Positions 1 to 12,545 of a DNA stretch of 64,000 nucleotides are shown piece by piece; position 1 is the stretch's first letter; each line of letters starts with the position of its first letter. A program made the position numbers and the translations under genes. Where the stretch lies: the NCBI RefSeq assembly GCF_023856365.1, contig NC_064534.1:13040536-13104535 (forward strand), written 5' to 3'. This stretch comes from Brienomyrus brachyistius (lineage: Eukaryota > Chordata > Actinopteri > Osteoglossiformes > Mormyridae). The notes under the pieces were generated by a model that was given only the letters and a program-made list of their open reading frames with translations, was not told where the DNA came from and did no database searches.

Positions 1-1424
1 TTTGTGCTCTAGTTAATTTCAGTATATAATGGAATTACAAAGGGCGTGTCTTTGTTACGTCGTCAGAAATATCATACAGCACAAACACTAGGCATCTTGA
101 TTTCTTTGATGCCTTGGATCAGAACGAGCAGTTTGAGAAATAAACTGGAATATCATTGTGATACTGAACCTGTCGCAGAAATGTCTGCTTATACGCTCCC
201 TGGCTCAGTTTGTTATTATGCAGATTTCTATATTTCAGCCTTACTTTAAAGTAATAGTATCAATTGGCTTTCATTTTAATTGTGTATTAAATGTCAGTCG
301 TCGGCCCTGTGCGTCTACAGGCTTCACCCTCTTCTGCCTTTTAGCACTGAGACGTGGGCGAGTTCCGTGGGATCCTTAAGGGGATCTTGGCCGTGAGAAT
401 GCACCTAAGGTCAGCCATCGGCATTGCCAAGTTTACCCCCCCCCCTCCCCTACAGTCCTGTTTTTTTGTGTGTAATGTATGTTATTTGTCCTCCTATTGG
501 TGGGGATTACCAGTGGGAGGAGGGGACTGGTCTGCTCTTCACTCTTTGGAGGCGGGGCTTGTGTTACCGCCCCAAGTTGGCAGTCTCCTTGGGCAGGGAG
601 CAGCGCCGTTTTGTCAGGCCCTGGATCCACCCTCATGCTGAGGCTTTGACGAAGCAGCCTGTGGCCGCAGGCCTCCCTAGTGTCTATGCTGGCTCTGCGC
701 GAAGACGGATCTGGTGACACTCGATGTATGGCTGCAGAGGATGCTGGGATCTGCCAGAGCGGAGACCGAGCATCTGCTGCCAGCCGTGAGTTATGGCGCG
801 CTGGGTACCCCATAGCCCGCCACAAGCGGTACCACCTGCTGAATGGCTGCTAATCAGGACTTTTTCAGGCTTAGCTTTTGTTTTTAAATATTCTCTGCTG
901 TCATGCGGCTTTTTCACCACAATTTCTCCAGGTCCTGGCTGGGGGATAAAAAGAAAAAAAAAAACGACATCAGATCCGTCGTCGAGAGAAGAGACGCCGC
1001 AGGGATGGCTGACGGCTCCAAGTCAGCTTGGCAGCTGTTTATTTGTCTGCTGTGTTAGATGGGGAGCTGAGTAATGTCCAGCTTACTGGGTGCTGGCTGG
1101 TCAGGGGGGCGCGGGAGTTGGCATCCGCCGATATGTTGACGGGGAATGGGCCGGTGCTGCGCCGGGGAGGGCCAGGCGTGGCAGGTGGCGTCAGGGGCTG
1201 TGGGCGGAGGGCCAGTCTGCCGCATCACTCACTACGCGAGGGCCCTGAGATGCCCGGCAGCGCCAACTCGCTGGCGAGGAGGAGCTGCTGTGGCCATCGT
1301 TTTGGCAGCGCTGCCGGAAAGTGTGGGTGCCCCCTCGCCTCTGAGGCCCCTGGGAAAGAGGCCAGTTTCTCCACTCTACAGGCTCCTCTCCAAAATGGCC
1401 CCTGGGGTTATTTCATGAGGTTGT
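1..1424. other. Intergenic, with a CpG-rich patch at 1100-1350
   Basis: No gene is supported. The patch at about 1100-1350 is GC-rich with many CpG sites, and open frames overlap on both strands as expected from composition alone. It could be a promoter-type island of a gene outside the window, but there is no splice donor I would trust. Confidence 0.4.
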
Positions 1425-1590
1425 TTATGGGGGTGTTAACCCCCAATGCCTATGGTTCAAAGGTTGTTGGTTTGAACCTCAGCAGAATAATATCCTATGC
1501 GCCTTTGAGCAAGGCCCTCACCCCTCACACCCAAAATACTCCAGGGGCACCTGATAAGTGGTTTGAACCCATCTTGTGTGTGTGAGGGTG
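1425..1590 (+). mobile_element. tRNA-derived SINE fragment, plus orientation
   Basis: A tRNA-like B-box region ('GTTGTTGGTTTGAACCTC') is followed by 'TTTGAGCAAGGCCCTCACCC' and 'CTCCAGGGGCACCTG', the head and body order of teleost tRNA SINEs. The body motif matches the reverse complement of the copies at 50.1 and 61.0 kb. Confidence 0.65.
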
Positions 1591-2020
1591 GGTTTACATA
1601 GATCACATTTGGGGACCAAAATATCCCCTTTGGGGTCCCCATTTGGATAACCTCAATTATATAAAAATCTGAACGCAATCAAAAAGTGCCAAAAGTCTTG
1701 TATTTTGTTTGGTTACTTTTTGTTACAGTTAAGGCTGGTAGGGTTAAGGGTGTCGTGATTGGGATTCGGGTTTTTCCCATAGAATTGAATGGAAGGTCCC
1801 ATTTAGAGAGGTAATGTGTGTGTGCATGGAAATGTCCACTACAATGTAATAAAACCCTTTTTTTGAACATTGTGGGGACCATTTTTCAGGTCCGCGCAAA
1901 GATCTGTGAATGCAATCAAAAAAGTAAAAATGCCAAAAGTCTTGTATTGTGTTTGGATAATTTTTAAGGTTAGGGCTGGCTGGGGGTTGAGGGAGTCGTG
2001 ATTGTGTGTGCGTGTGTGTC
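1591..2020. repeat. Dispersed repeat with internal duplication ('GCAATCAAAAA...CAAAAGTCTTG' family)
   Basis: A segment with 'GCAATCAAAAA', 'GCCAAAAGTCTTGTATT', 'TTAAGG' or 'TTAGGG' and 'GTCGTGATTG' occurs twice, about 240 bp apart. The whole is flanked by GT-rich ends and contains 'TGTGGGGACCATTTTTC'. A related copy lies at 39343-39545. It is probably a nonautonomous transposon family common in fishes. Confidence 0.6.
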
Positions 2021-2389
2021 AAAGGAGAGCATCATGGGATATGTGGAAAGAAGAATTCCAATGTACCTGTGCAAATGGAAAATAAAACTTCATTTCATGC
2101 AAGGTACACTGTCACGTGCAAGAAGGAAAGAGAGACAGCCAGTGAGCGGAGTGCTCACTCACCACTGAGGGCTGCGCTGTGCTGGGGTGTCACACTCGGT
2201 GGTGCCTGATGATTGGGGCGTCGTCTTGTAGGGCCTCTTGGTGTGAGCCAAGCGGGGGGGGGCAGTGCTGAGACAAATGGTTAACAGGGGTGCTGTTAGA
2301 GATTTTGCCCCCCACCGCAACTCAGACCAATCCAATTATTTTACAGATTTTCTAGGGTCCCTGACAGCTGGTTCAGGGGGAAACACTCA

Positions 2390-2832
2390 CCCAGCCAACA
2401 GGGAACGTTCCCAGAACTTTAGCCAACATTACATAAAGGTTGTCTGAAAGTTTCCTACTGTAACATTAATGTAACATTATTCCCATGTTCTACATTTTAA
2501 TAAATGTTAGCATAATAACATTATTACCTGAGAATACGTTTAACATACTTAATGTTGAAATATATTAAAAACATTATTTTATAAAACGGCTGTGTGCATT
2601 TAAGGTAAATACTCCACCCAGACCTGAACTCGCCGAGGTGTAAATGAAGCAGTCTTACCTGGAGACCTACCAAGCCCATTATTAGTGTATCTGTTATTAT
2701 TCTGAGTTGTAGTAGTGGGTTAACATTCTGAGAACATCAGGTATCCTGGAGACTTTGAACGTTTTCATACTTTAATCATAACATTCAGTTAGCGTTCCTG
2801 GAATGAAAATTGTTGACTGGGTAGGAGCCCTT
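2390..2832. mobile_element. Inverted-repeat (MITE-like) element, possibly interrupted
   Basis: The left edge 'CCCAGCCAACAGGGAACGTT' pairs with the right edge, whose reverse complement is 'CCCAGTCAACAATTTTCATT'. Both halves are rich in AACATT/AACGTT. The centre (about 2590-2700) has a different composition and may be unrelated sequence. The right edge ends just outside the exon-like stretch at 2835-2976. Confidence 0.45.
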
Positions 2833-2834
2833 AC

Positions 2835-2976
2835 CTTGGGGGTGGGGGGTCTTTGAAGCCCCAGGGATAGTGGAGTCCGGCCGACTGTCATCAACTGGCT
2901 GCAGTAACTCTGGGCCAGGTGGGTTGCCACTGACCCCTCGTGTTCCACCTGCATGATGATGAATCTTCAGCGGCTC
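2835..2976 (-). other. Orphan exon-like stretch, product not recognised
   Basis: On the minus strand an acceptor (AGCGAAGCAG) precedes 2976 and a consensus donor (AAG then GTAAGG) follows 2835. Two frames are open throughout the relevant part. One gives EPLKIHHHAGG...KTPHPQ over the full 142 nt. The other begins at an internal ATG, reads MQVEHEGSVATHLAQSYCSQ and is richer in G/C at third positions. I recognise neither product and see no partner exon with certainty, so this could be chance. Confidence 0.25.
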
Positions 2977-4796
2977 CTGCTTCGCTAAGTACACATATAC
3001 AAAAACAGTGGAAGTTATGCATGTCAGTTCCGCTGAGTAAGAGCTCCATATTTCAGCGCTAATGATCGTGCAGTGTGCGGCCTGCTCCTACGTGTGCCAC
3101 GTTATGTGAAGACTCACAATCCACCCTCTAAGTGAACTGAACTGGGAGCTGGGCAGGTGTTCTGCAAGTGCATGTCACTGCTGTGAATCAGGCCGCTGCT
3201 TGTTTTCATTGCTGCTTTTTATCCCAGAAATACTTCTGCAGTGAATGGCTTCGGCGTCCATAATGAAATCCTGTCCCGTGCCTTTTTTTTTTTTCCGTGA
3301 AATTAAATCAGATTGAATTGCAAATTACAGTCATTACCTTTATTATCCTTTTTTACCGTTATATATTTATGCAAAAAAGGGGGTTGATATGACCAGAGAC
3401 CTTTCTTTCCAGAAGCCTAACGTTATATTCATGACTGCGAGTGCTCTATGAGAGAAAACACACTGAACCTGCTCAGATTATTTAACTTGAGGTGCCCGTG
3501 GCAGGATCATTTCACACTAAGGTGCAAGTCTAGCCTTCATCCTTTCAGTTAAATGAACCTTGGTATATTTCCAGTGGGGCAACGGGCTGGTCAGTGGTGC
3601 TCGGCATGTCCTGTGAGAATGTCAGCAATAGCTTTGAGAATCTTTCTGGCTTTTCTGAACTATTATCATTACAATAATCACCGAGTGTCCTTACATGTTG
3701 AGCGTGTATCTTCGGTGTGGAGCGAACGCATACAACTCTTACCATATAATTCTTATAATGTGTTAATTTCCTGCTTTCTCCCACTTTTTGTGGTCAGCTT
3801 GGGTTGCCAATTTCAATAATGTTGTACAAATCACACCTGTTACAGCCTTTTTCACTTTCTGTTTTACATTTTTTTTAACTCTCTATCCTTGACTCCTTGA
3901 ATAAATCTGCTTGCATAGATGTTTGTGTTTCTATTATTTACCCTTTTCCTTCTCTATTTATTAGAAATTGCAAGTGCTCCAGTATCACCCCATGCGTTTA
4001 ATTTTAGCAGGTACGGCTGTGGATTTATTTATTTGTATTGTCACGACTTTACATCCCCTTCAGTGTTCAGCTGGACTCCAGCCAGCGTGATTATTCAACA
4101 GGCCTGACGCCGTCTTGGAAGTCTCCTTTGATCATCCTGCCTAGCGGCTTAGAATGTGAAACAATCATTGGCCCGTAGGCTCATCCAATCAGAGACGAGA
4201 TCCGCACATTTCTAAGAATGAACACGGAGCCCGGCGTCCTCCGGCTGGGATTCGCAGCCCCCCCCAGGGACCCAGTCGTTTTCACCTCCTGTGGAAAAGG
4301 CGCTCATTTCCTTAGCTCGCCTTGGGAAGCCTTTAAAAGCAGAACCCCTGGGAGATTATGAGCAGCCCCGTTCCCTCAGAGCAGGAAGTCCAGTTTATGA
4401 AGTCCAGAGCCCTCCAGGAGCCGCTCGATCGTATCTGCAGGCCTATAAATCATGGGAGCTGCGGTGTGGCGTCAGGGGCCCCCCTCACACGTTTCTCCAG
4501 TTTGCCAGGGGGTTGTTTTTCTTAATATCCCTGGAACTTGCCGGGATGCAAAGACCCAATTAGTAGCCCTCTCTAACCATGGTCAGCACCATTGCCCGAC
4601 AGCAGACTGACGTGTGTTTTAGTTTTCTGAGAACGACGATACAGCTGTTCACGTTTTGTCAAACCGGGGTTGACGTTTGCTTCTGGAACTGAGCTGCCAC
4701 GCGTCCCGGTGAGGGCGGGTGAGAGAAACACCCACCTGCACACTCACCTTTCAGAATCGATCTCCTGTTGTCTTTTGCAGCATGATTCCTTTGTTT
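2977..4796. other. Intergenic, no gene seen
   Basis: Ordinary AT-rich sequence with T-runs near 3283. A GC-richer portion at 4190-4480 shows no exon-like borders I would trust. Confidence 0.5.
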
Positions 4797-4867
4797 AAAG
4801 GTGCAGTGGTTTAGGATCCATAACCGGAAGGTTGTTGGTTTAAATCCCAGGAGAGGCCTGCTTAAGT
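4797..4867 (+). mobile_element. Head of a tRNA-derived SINE
   Basis: 'AGGTGCAGTGGTTTAGGAT' resembles a pol III A box and 'GTTGTTGGTTTAAATCCC' a B box, at tRNA-like spacing. The downstream body of the family is not recognisable, so this is a truncated or decayed copy. An intact tRNA is unlikely because the arms do not pair well. Confidence 0.5.
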
Positions 4868-7105
4868 GCAAATGTTTATCCGCATAAATGGAACGGAATA
4901 TGAAAAATAGAATGTAAAGAATATGAAAGTATCACCTGCGTGTAACTCCATGAGAAAGGCTGCATAATGGCTAATTTGAAGAAACGATCTGAGCTCATTT
5001 TTCAAACTGGATAACCACCCAAAGTCACTATGCAGGGAATTTTGTAAAGCACAGCATGATTTTCTAAATATTCAAAAGAAGCCATATCGCAACAGGCTTT
5101 TGTTAAACAAAAAACTCCCTAATGATGTTTATTTTTGGTTTGTCTTTGAAGAGTTCTGCTTATTCTATAAGTGGAACCGTATGAAACAAACCCAAGCAAC
5201 TGATTTACACTGCAAGAAATAAAGCATGAAAATTATAAACGTGCAGAAAATCCCAAATTACCGCAGCCTAGCCCAGTTCACCTTTGAAGTACACATAGCT
5301 CTCAAGAGTCTCTGCACTTCCAACCTGTTTTTTGCCATTATTGTTATAATTGTTTTTAGCCAGTTATACGCTGAATTGTTAAAACCATTCGAAAATGATT
5401 GAATACGTAGGTCAAAAGCATAAATCACTGCAAATGAAAATTTATGCTACAGATTAAGACAGAAGTGGATTTATTTAATTTGGATTAAATTTATTCATAT
5501 AAAGGCATTGCGCTCGCATTCTGGAATCAAAAGGATGTGGGAGGGGGCGGCCCGGCCAAAGCCGACGGCGGCCATTTTCAACAACCTCAGCCTGCCGCTC
5601 CAGTAGTGGCTATGACCTCATTGTGAATCAGGAGCTAATGTTCCCTTCGGTGTGGGAAAGCTTCAGCCAGCTGAGACGAGGGGCGTCCATGTCTGCTCGC
5701 TTCCAGAGCGCTTTCGGGCTGTCGTGACTTTCCTCGCTTATCTCCACTTTACCAGGGATCTGTCTCACTTTGCCCTCAGGCCTTTTCTTTACACAGGAAA
5801 TTCTCCATTAGCTGGAGGGGCTAATCAAGAGCACGAGAGGGTGGGAGGACATTAATATGGCAAAAGAGAGGCAATGCAGCCCATTCTTGTGGCGGCAGAG
5901 AGAAGCCCTGAGGCCCTTGCCTACCTGAGTTTTTAATCGTGGCCGTAGAAGTTTGACCCCATTGGCTTGCCGTAGAGGTGAACTGGGGTTGGACTTGGCA
6001 CAGTGAGGAAGTTTCATGCTCAATGTTACAATGAAGTTTCTTTCCATTCTGAGTCCCGGCCCATCGTGGGCGATGGTCAATTTATAAATATTTTCATTCA
6101 CAATAGTCTGAAACTGCTTAACATTGCTTTAAGGTTAATCACGTTGACAACAGCCCAAGCATAAAGGGCAAACAGTATTTTGTTTTCTGACATGTTGCTT
6201 TATCTGTGGAATGCTGATGACTCCTTACTTCAAATATTTAAAAAAATATTTTTCATGATTTTTTTGATGCTTTAATAATCGATCATGGTGTCATATCTAA
6301 AATCTAAAACTAGAGGTTGAGCTAGAAGCAAAAAAAAAAAAAATCTTACCTCTTATCTATTACCGTTATCACTGCCAAACTCGGTGCGTAATGTACCGTC
6401 TATGTGATTGGCTTGATATCAGACCCCTAACTAAAAATAAAGACCCTTTTCATCATTCAGCGACTTTAAATTTGAGTTTTGGAGCAGAAGGAACATTGCA
6501 ATTCCACCCATCCATCTGCTCATCCATCCATCCATCGCTGGTCAGGGTTGTAGGGTGGTGCAGATTTAGTGGAAAGGTTTTCAGACCCAGACATTGACTT
6601 CACTTCACCAGGAAACTGAAGGGGTAAAAAAACAAAAAGCGTCTCTCTCCCTTTTACTGTAAAGGGAAGGGCTCTGACGGTTTCCTACTCATTTTCCCCT
6701 TTTAGCTACTATCTACCGGAATGATTAAATCTCAGAAACAGACCTTGTTTTGATACCAGATGCCGTTTGAGATCACGCAGGAAAATGTGAAAAGCCCCGG
6801 TGGTTCAGTAGATGCCCCCTAAAATTTCACGCCCCTCCCCCTCCATGGTCCGGCAGTACAGCACGGCGCTCCATGACGGTCAGGCTGGGGGGAAATCGCT
6901 GTCATTAGCATGTGAGTAGAACCACATGGTTGATTCCTAAACCAGCCGCAGAGGAGACTCTGTGTTCTGGACAACCCTGTGGGTCTCGCCGCGTCTGCCC
7001 CTGAGCCATTCCCATCAACCTGGGCGCAACCACACTGCTGACAGGGTTCTGGGTCGGAAATGACAGGCGCTGCGTATCTCATGGTGCTGATGATTACAGA
7101 ATGCT
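4868..7105. other. Intergenic, no gene seen
   Basis: AT-rich, with a short GC patch near 5545-5600 containing GGCGGCCATTTT, a YY1-like motif. (CATC)n near 6510-6536 looks like a remnant SINE tail. Confidence 0.5.
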
Positions 7106-7109
7106 CATT

Positions 7110-7490
7110 TAGAGGAAATCATATACATGCATTATAATACCGCTATAATTCATTCATAAAGCATTATAAACACAGCTATAACTATTTATAAAAAGGCATA
7201 ACCCATCATAGCCATGTTCATTATGGATCATGAATGCTCTCATCTATAATGCATTATAAATATCATCATAATACATTATACTGACCATTATAATTCGTTA
7301 TGAAGGTGCATTCTAGATTAGACCTTCACAGAGTATTCATAATGAATGATAAACATGGCTTTATTGTGTTATGCCTTTTCTTTAATAAATTTGTATAGGT
7401 ATGTTTATAATGCTTAATGAATGTATTATAATGTGTCATGAATGTGTTCATTGATATTTATAAACGTAAGCTTCATAGAAAATGTTACAG
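7110..7490. mobile_element. Foldback element with long imperfect inverted arms
   Basis: The left half ('AGCATTATAAACACAGCTAT', 'AAAAAGGCATAACCCATCAT', 'AGCCATGTTCATTATG') matches the reverse complement of the right half ('AGCATTATAAACATACCTAT', 'GAAAAGGCATAACACAATAA', 'AGCCATGTTTATCATTC'). Arms of about 150 bp flank a short centre near 7270-7320. No coding capacity; typical of nonautonomous foldback/MITE elements. Confidence 0.7.
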
Positions 7491-9905
7491 TTTGTATGTA
7501 TATATTTGAAAGCTAACAAAGCCAGCAGACAGGAACTAAAACTGTTACAGGAACCGGAATAGCTGAGCTGCCGGGAGGCTCGTTAAGCGTGACTAGACCT
7601 AGACAGTGTGGCGCTACACTGTGTCATGGTTTGACTGCGACTGGTGGCGGGCGGCACGCTGGCTCTGTGTGTTGTAGTGTTGCCTGACACTTCTGGGGTT
7701 GAGGGTCTAAATTCGATCCACGCTATGTGTGTGTGGAGTTCGCATGCGTTGCCTGTGCTTCCTATGAGTGCTCCAGTTTGGAAAATTGCCCCCCTCCCCC
7801 CCTTCATAATGAATGATGGATGTTTGGCGGTGGTGGAAAATAACTGGCCTTCGTTTCCTCGGGGGTGTTAGTGGTGGTGATAGGTGAGTAAGTTGGCAAA
7901 TCTTTCACGTTGCTCCTCGTGGACAGCTATCAGAAAGCAGCATCTTGCCAGGTACCAGCGGGGGCAGGGTAGCAGTATCACCATTCGTACGAGCTTTATC
8001 TCTCTGTCCCTCGTGTTTATCTTTCATGTTTGCTGTGAGACTCAGACTCAGGGAAAAAAAAAATGTTCCTAGCTGACAAATGTGTAAGTCCAAATGGGGT
8101 ACATTCTCTGCATCAGTGCTTTCTGGCATGGCTATATTTATCTTACATATCACCCTGAATCACCCATTACGGGAAGAGTGAATTCAAGTGTTAAGCAGTT
8201 GCTACAAAACAAAATAAGCAATTTTTGAACACTAGAGGGGGGAATACTTCACATAAGGCCGCCAGACTTTCAGATGACTTTCAAAATATTCACAAGTGCT
8301 GAAAAAGAGATTAAATAAGTAAAACAAATATGCATTAAAATTGGACCAGTCTAAAACGTGTCTGTTGTTAATCGGCGGTAATAGATAATTCATGTTGTTC
8401 AGAAAATGGTCACTGAGTGTGTCGTGTAAAGCAGTTTGCATTGGGCCTTTGCAAGTCAGAGTTCAAAGATGTTTAGCTGAAGCCAAAAGACAGTAAGAGA
8501 TCTGATGCTCAGAGTGAAGATGGATATGCAGATAGTTTTTCTTGGATGAAATCTGAGAATGATGTATTACAGGTTCTGATGTTTTCTGCAAGTTACCTGA
8601 GGTTGTTTTGAACCCTCATACTGTTGCCAGGATATATTTGGGAAACAGACTGCCTCGACCAGTAGTGCAGTCGACTGCTTTGATCATCTCTGCTGGTGCA
8701 TGGCGAATGTTTTGTTCTTATACCTGATGAATATTTATCAAGAAAAAAGTGACAGAGGAGCTGGTTTGTAGGCTGGTTCCTGGGCTGTTTGTCTGTTAGT
8801 TTGTGTTATGCAAACAGCAGGAGTGAAATAGCCCACTGCAGCAATGTGTGTTTCCGTTAAGCGCTCCGAGCTCGGGAGTGCAAACCGGCTCTCCGATCCG
8901 ACTCGGGGAGGCTCCAGAGTGCCCGGCTCCCTGTGCTGGCTCCGGGTGAGCGAGTGTAGTGGGACAGGATGGGGCAGGACGGGTTCATTTGGTCTGGCGC
9001 CAGGGCAGTGGCAGCAGCAGAGATGGATAGGGAGATAAAGGCATAGAGCGAAGGAAACGGTGCGGTGGAGTTGGGTGCCTCGGCAGTGACATGTGCAGCC
9101 CTCACCAAGGCCTGCTGACCGCGGTGGCCATCACTCACCCGGGATTTGTAGGCTGCTCTAATCTCCAGCGTGTCAAAAAACGAGAATCAAGGGGTGGCTT
9201 TGTGCCAGAAGATGGCGACGGCTCAACAAAGCACCACCAAGGAGCCCCCTCCGTCCAGGGTGATCATGTGACTTACTGCCACTTCCCGTCAAACGAAAAC
9301 AAGAATGGAGGCCAGGGCGGATTTGACTCGTAGGAGTGGGAATTGTCACTCATCATGCCAGCCGGACCCCCCACGGAGCTCACATGGCCGGCACGACCTA
9401 GCAAGAGCTTCTGAAAACCATAAACCTCTACTGCACATTTTTTACCGCCTTGGGTATGTTTCTGGTGCGGAGTGCCGAACATAACCAGAAACCACATATC
9501 TTAAAAATGTATAAAATGTATAAAACGTCTGTATGTATGTAGAAAGTCTAACCATATGCCAACTGGTTGAATTCAGTACATCTGTTTGCAGACCCAAGAG
9601 CACATCGCCCTGCTGGATTTCTACCGAGAATTACTGCGGTTGTAAGACCGCAGCAAATGAGATATCAGACGTGCTGACAGCCTTAAAGACAGGTTTGCTG
9701 GCGTGGTTTTATGGAAAAGAGGGGGGGATTAAGCCTACACATCTTCAAAGGTTCCCAAAGAAAACAGCTCTTAATTAGTAAAACATTCATGTTTTTTATA
9801 TAACGTGTTCCTTACAGGAAAGAATCGGCCAAGTCATGGCTCGGTTGTGGCAAGACGAAATGCTGGAACGGTCAGTGTAGCTTTTAAGCAGATGAGTTTG
9901 TGTGG

Positions 9906-9906
<1 letters not shown>
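7491..9906. other. Intergenic, no supported gene
   Basis: A GC-rich stretch at about 8840-8945 opens with an ATG and ends at a good donor-like sequence (CTCCGG then GTGAGC). I do not recognise the peptide. AAGATGGCGAC at 9208-9218 is a YY1-type motif in isolation. Confidence 0.4.

Positions 9907-9948
<42 letters not shown>
9907..9948. repeat. (TG)21 microsatellite
   Basis: Forty-two uninterrupted bases of TG. It directly abuts a SINE-tail-like 'CCATCCATCCACC' on its right. Confidence 0.97.
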
Positions 9949-9949
<1 letters not shown>

Positions 9950-9950
9950 C

Positions 9951-10050
9951 CATCCATCCACCTTCTTCCCACTCATCCAGTACGGGGTCACAGGGGGGCA
10001 GTCCCAGGCAGCATAGGGCACAAGGCAGAGGGACACCACACCGAGATCAC
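9951..10050 (-). mobile_element. Short 3' fragment of the ATGG-tailed SINE family, minus orientation
   Basis: 'CATCCATCCACC' followed by 'CATCCAGTACGGGGTCACAG' and 'CAGTCCCAGGCAGCATAGGG' is a decayed copy of the family seen better at 25799-25925. Confidence 0.45.
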
Positions 10051-10372
10051 AGGGATCTATTTGTATTGCATTTGTGCAGCTCAGATTTTTATAGGGTCTC
10101 TGTGCGTCAGTGTGTGTGGTTTGTTTGTCCTTGGATTCTCTGCCAGATTTGCTTAGCTAAGGTGTCCAGGCTGGAGATCTGTACGTCAGGCCGAAAGCGT
10201 CCTGCAGCCCTGGCCAAAATGTCTTCCAAAGATCAGCTTGCCTAGATCCTGGACAGCAGCCTCCAGACCTCACCAGCCTCAGGCACTTGCTTCTACCTCT
10301 ACCCTGCCAGTAACTGTGACCCAGTAGCTCTTAGGTGCAAAGACCTGTTAAGCTTTACCAGTTACCCAGCAA

Positions 10373-10394
10373 CCCCCCCCCCCCCCCCCCCCCC
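10373..10394. repeat. Poly(C)22 tract
   Basis: Twenty-two consecutive C. Similar tracts lie at 28622-28640 (C19 followed by A11) and 29057-29073 (C17), with G15 at 18604-18618. Such runs are prone to sequencing-length error. Confidence 0.95.
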
Positions 10395-12234
10395 GTCTCC
10401 AAATTCATTAGTCGTTGATCCCAGCCCACCATGTACCCACAAATAAATAGGGATGCCCTCAGATTTAATGTGTTTATGGGAAGGCGTGCTGTCGCTGCAT
10501 CAACAACAGCCCCTTTAAGCAGCTGCACAGAGCCCCTTTGACTCCTGGGGTCCCAAGTGGCCCCGTTCGCGAGCAGAGTGGCTCAGTGTTTCCACTGGCC
10601 AAGCAGCCTGCAGCTTGTCTGCTGTTCAGCGACGTCGCCTTATGTTTGGGGTGGGGGGGGGTGTGAGGGCGAGGCGTTTCTGCAGCCACTTTGTTCATGG
10701 CCCTGCCTCTCTTGTTAAGCGGCCTGCCAATTTACTGGCTAGACCTCTTTCCACGTAATTTTAGGACTGCTTTAAATAAAAACCGAAAATGATCATCTCT
10801 CCCAGCAGTGGTGGTGCTCTGTGGGAGCCCAGGTGGGGGGGCACCTTAAGTGACTCATGTGAGAGTAGCTGATTAATAAATTAATTAATAAATTAATAAA
10901 TAAATGCATTTTTTTACAGTAACCATGTTTGCGGCATTTAAATCAGTGAACAATTGTTTCAGCCTGACCTGAGTAATTGTGATTCCTGATACCGGGGTAA
11001 GGAATAGGTCCTTTACCTCTGTCAAAAAATGTTCTAGAAAAGGTGAGTCACATGTCCTGGAATGCCCAGCCGCGATTGGCTGATCTGTGTCCTCACGCAG
11101 CCTCGCCCGCCCACCTTAGCCTATCTTGTTATTCTATCTCTGCCCTATCCTTGCCGTCATGCACGGCTCATGCCTCTCGAGGGAGGGGCCCATGCCTGAT
11201 TTTTGTGGGGGCAGCATCATTCGATGCTTTTGTTTCCCCAGACTGAGATGTGATAAAGGCTCACATGTGTGTGAGTCCGTCTGTACCTGTGTGACTCCAT
11301 TTTGTTGCCCAAATCTGTATCCGCATACGTGTTTGTGTCCCTCCGTGTGCCGGAATTGCACGTGTGCCTTAGCACATATGTGTAGGTGTGCGTGCATGCA
11401 TTCCTGCTCTGACTGCATCCAGTCAGTGGGCTGTGGGCTGCTGGTGAGGGCGCAGCTGCCTAACTGCATATTTAGCATGTTTTCTGGACCCTCAACTCAG
11501 CAACGTTCCTGTCAGCAGAGAAGCGGTACTGATGGCCAAAGAAGCCCTGGTCACTTCCTGCTCATCTGGTCATGTTCACCTTAATCCGCCCGTGACCACT
11601 TGCCCCGAAACGTGCGCCATCGAAACAGGTATCGCTCACAGCGTCTCGATGGCAGCCGGGTCATAGTCAGAACTGACGGTGATTTTCACTTTGAGAGCAG
11701 TGAACCCGGAGCTGTATGGTCCCGTATCCAGAGAGGATTCCACCCGTGCAAATAAACGTGCACCCCACCCTCTTGGTGGGCTCTCCTGCCCCCCGGCCCA
11801 TTCTTTGGCAGCTTTTTCGACTGACTTCCCTGATTTGTTTTTAAAAATGCCCATTTATAGACCATACCCTGCTTTAATGTTCCCTAGCCTCTCCCTATCG
11901 CAGCCCCATCAAAACAACATTGGCCCCAGTTTAATTGTGCTGCAATCCCCCCCCTCCCCACAAAGTAACACACAGAAGTCTATGCTTGCCCTGTGCTGTG
12001 CAAACACAAATTCCCCCACCATGGTCCTCAAAAACAGGTCTGCAGGCTGATTGAAGGGAGCTGTTCTTCCCGCTCTGGAAAAAAAAACAAGACTATTAAC
12101 TCTCAACATTTTATGTAAACCCAAAAGTTTCTTGTGTCAAGGTTGACATACATATAATACAGTGAAGTTTTTCTAAACAAATCTGAAGCTTAGCATCATG
12201 ATTGATCTACTGTAAAAACTTGAAACTTTGCACA
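10395..12234. other. Intergenic, no gene seen
   Basis: Includes a degenerate TTAATAAA-type run at 10873-10903 and a GT-rich, Cys-coding-looking stretch at 11250-11420 that reflects TGTG-rich composition. No splice-bounded exon is apparent. Confidence 0.5.
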
Positions 12235-12545
12235 GGTTGTCCCCAGGCTTACGAGCGAGATCCGTTCCCTTAGTCTGTCTTTAAGCTGAATATGTAGCTA
12301 AGTTGGAATAATAATAATAATAATAATAATAATGACACAATACAAAATAACAATGATAATTTATTGTACATTGAGCTGCCGAACCGCTGAAGCCACACAA
12401 TGTGTTCACAAGCATTACAAAGCAGTGCATGCCTTCATTATTACGAACCTCTGTGTTTAACCTGAATTTTTAATATACTAGACTTTATGGCAGCCTGTTC
12501 ATAAGTAGGAGTTGTCCATAAATCAGACATTCTTAACCTGTTAAC
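12235..12545. repeat. Dispersed repeat containing an (AAT)9 microsatellite
   Basis: The edges 'GTTGTCCCCAGGCTTACGAG' and 'TAAGTAGGAGTTGTCCATAA' belong to a repeat type I recognise in fish genomes. (AAT)9 at 12307-12333 lies inside. The family assignment is tentative. Confidence 0.45.

Noticed and set aside
4797..4867. Possible tRNA gene
   Set aside because: A- and B-box-like words are present, but the stems do not pair as a tRNA and there is no pol III terminator at the right place; better read as a SINE head.
9805..10245. 146-codon frame with CVCVCV run
   Set aside because: Translation of (TG)21 plus an adjacent SINE fragment.
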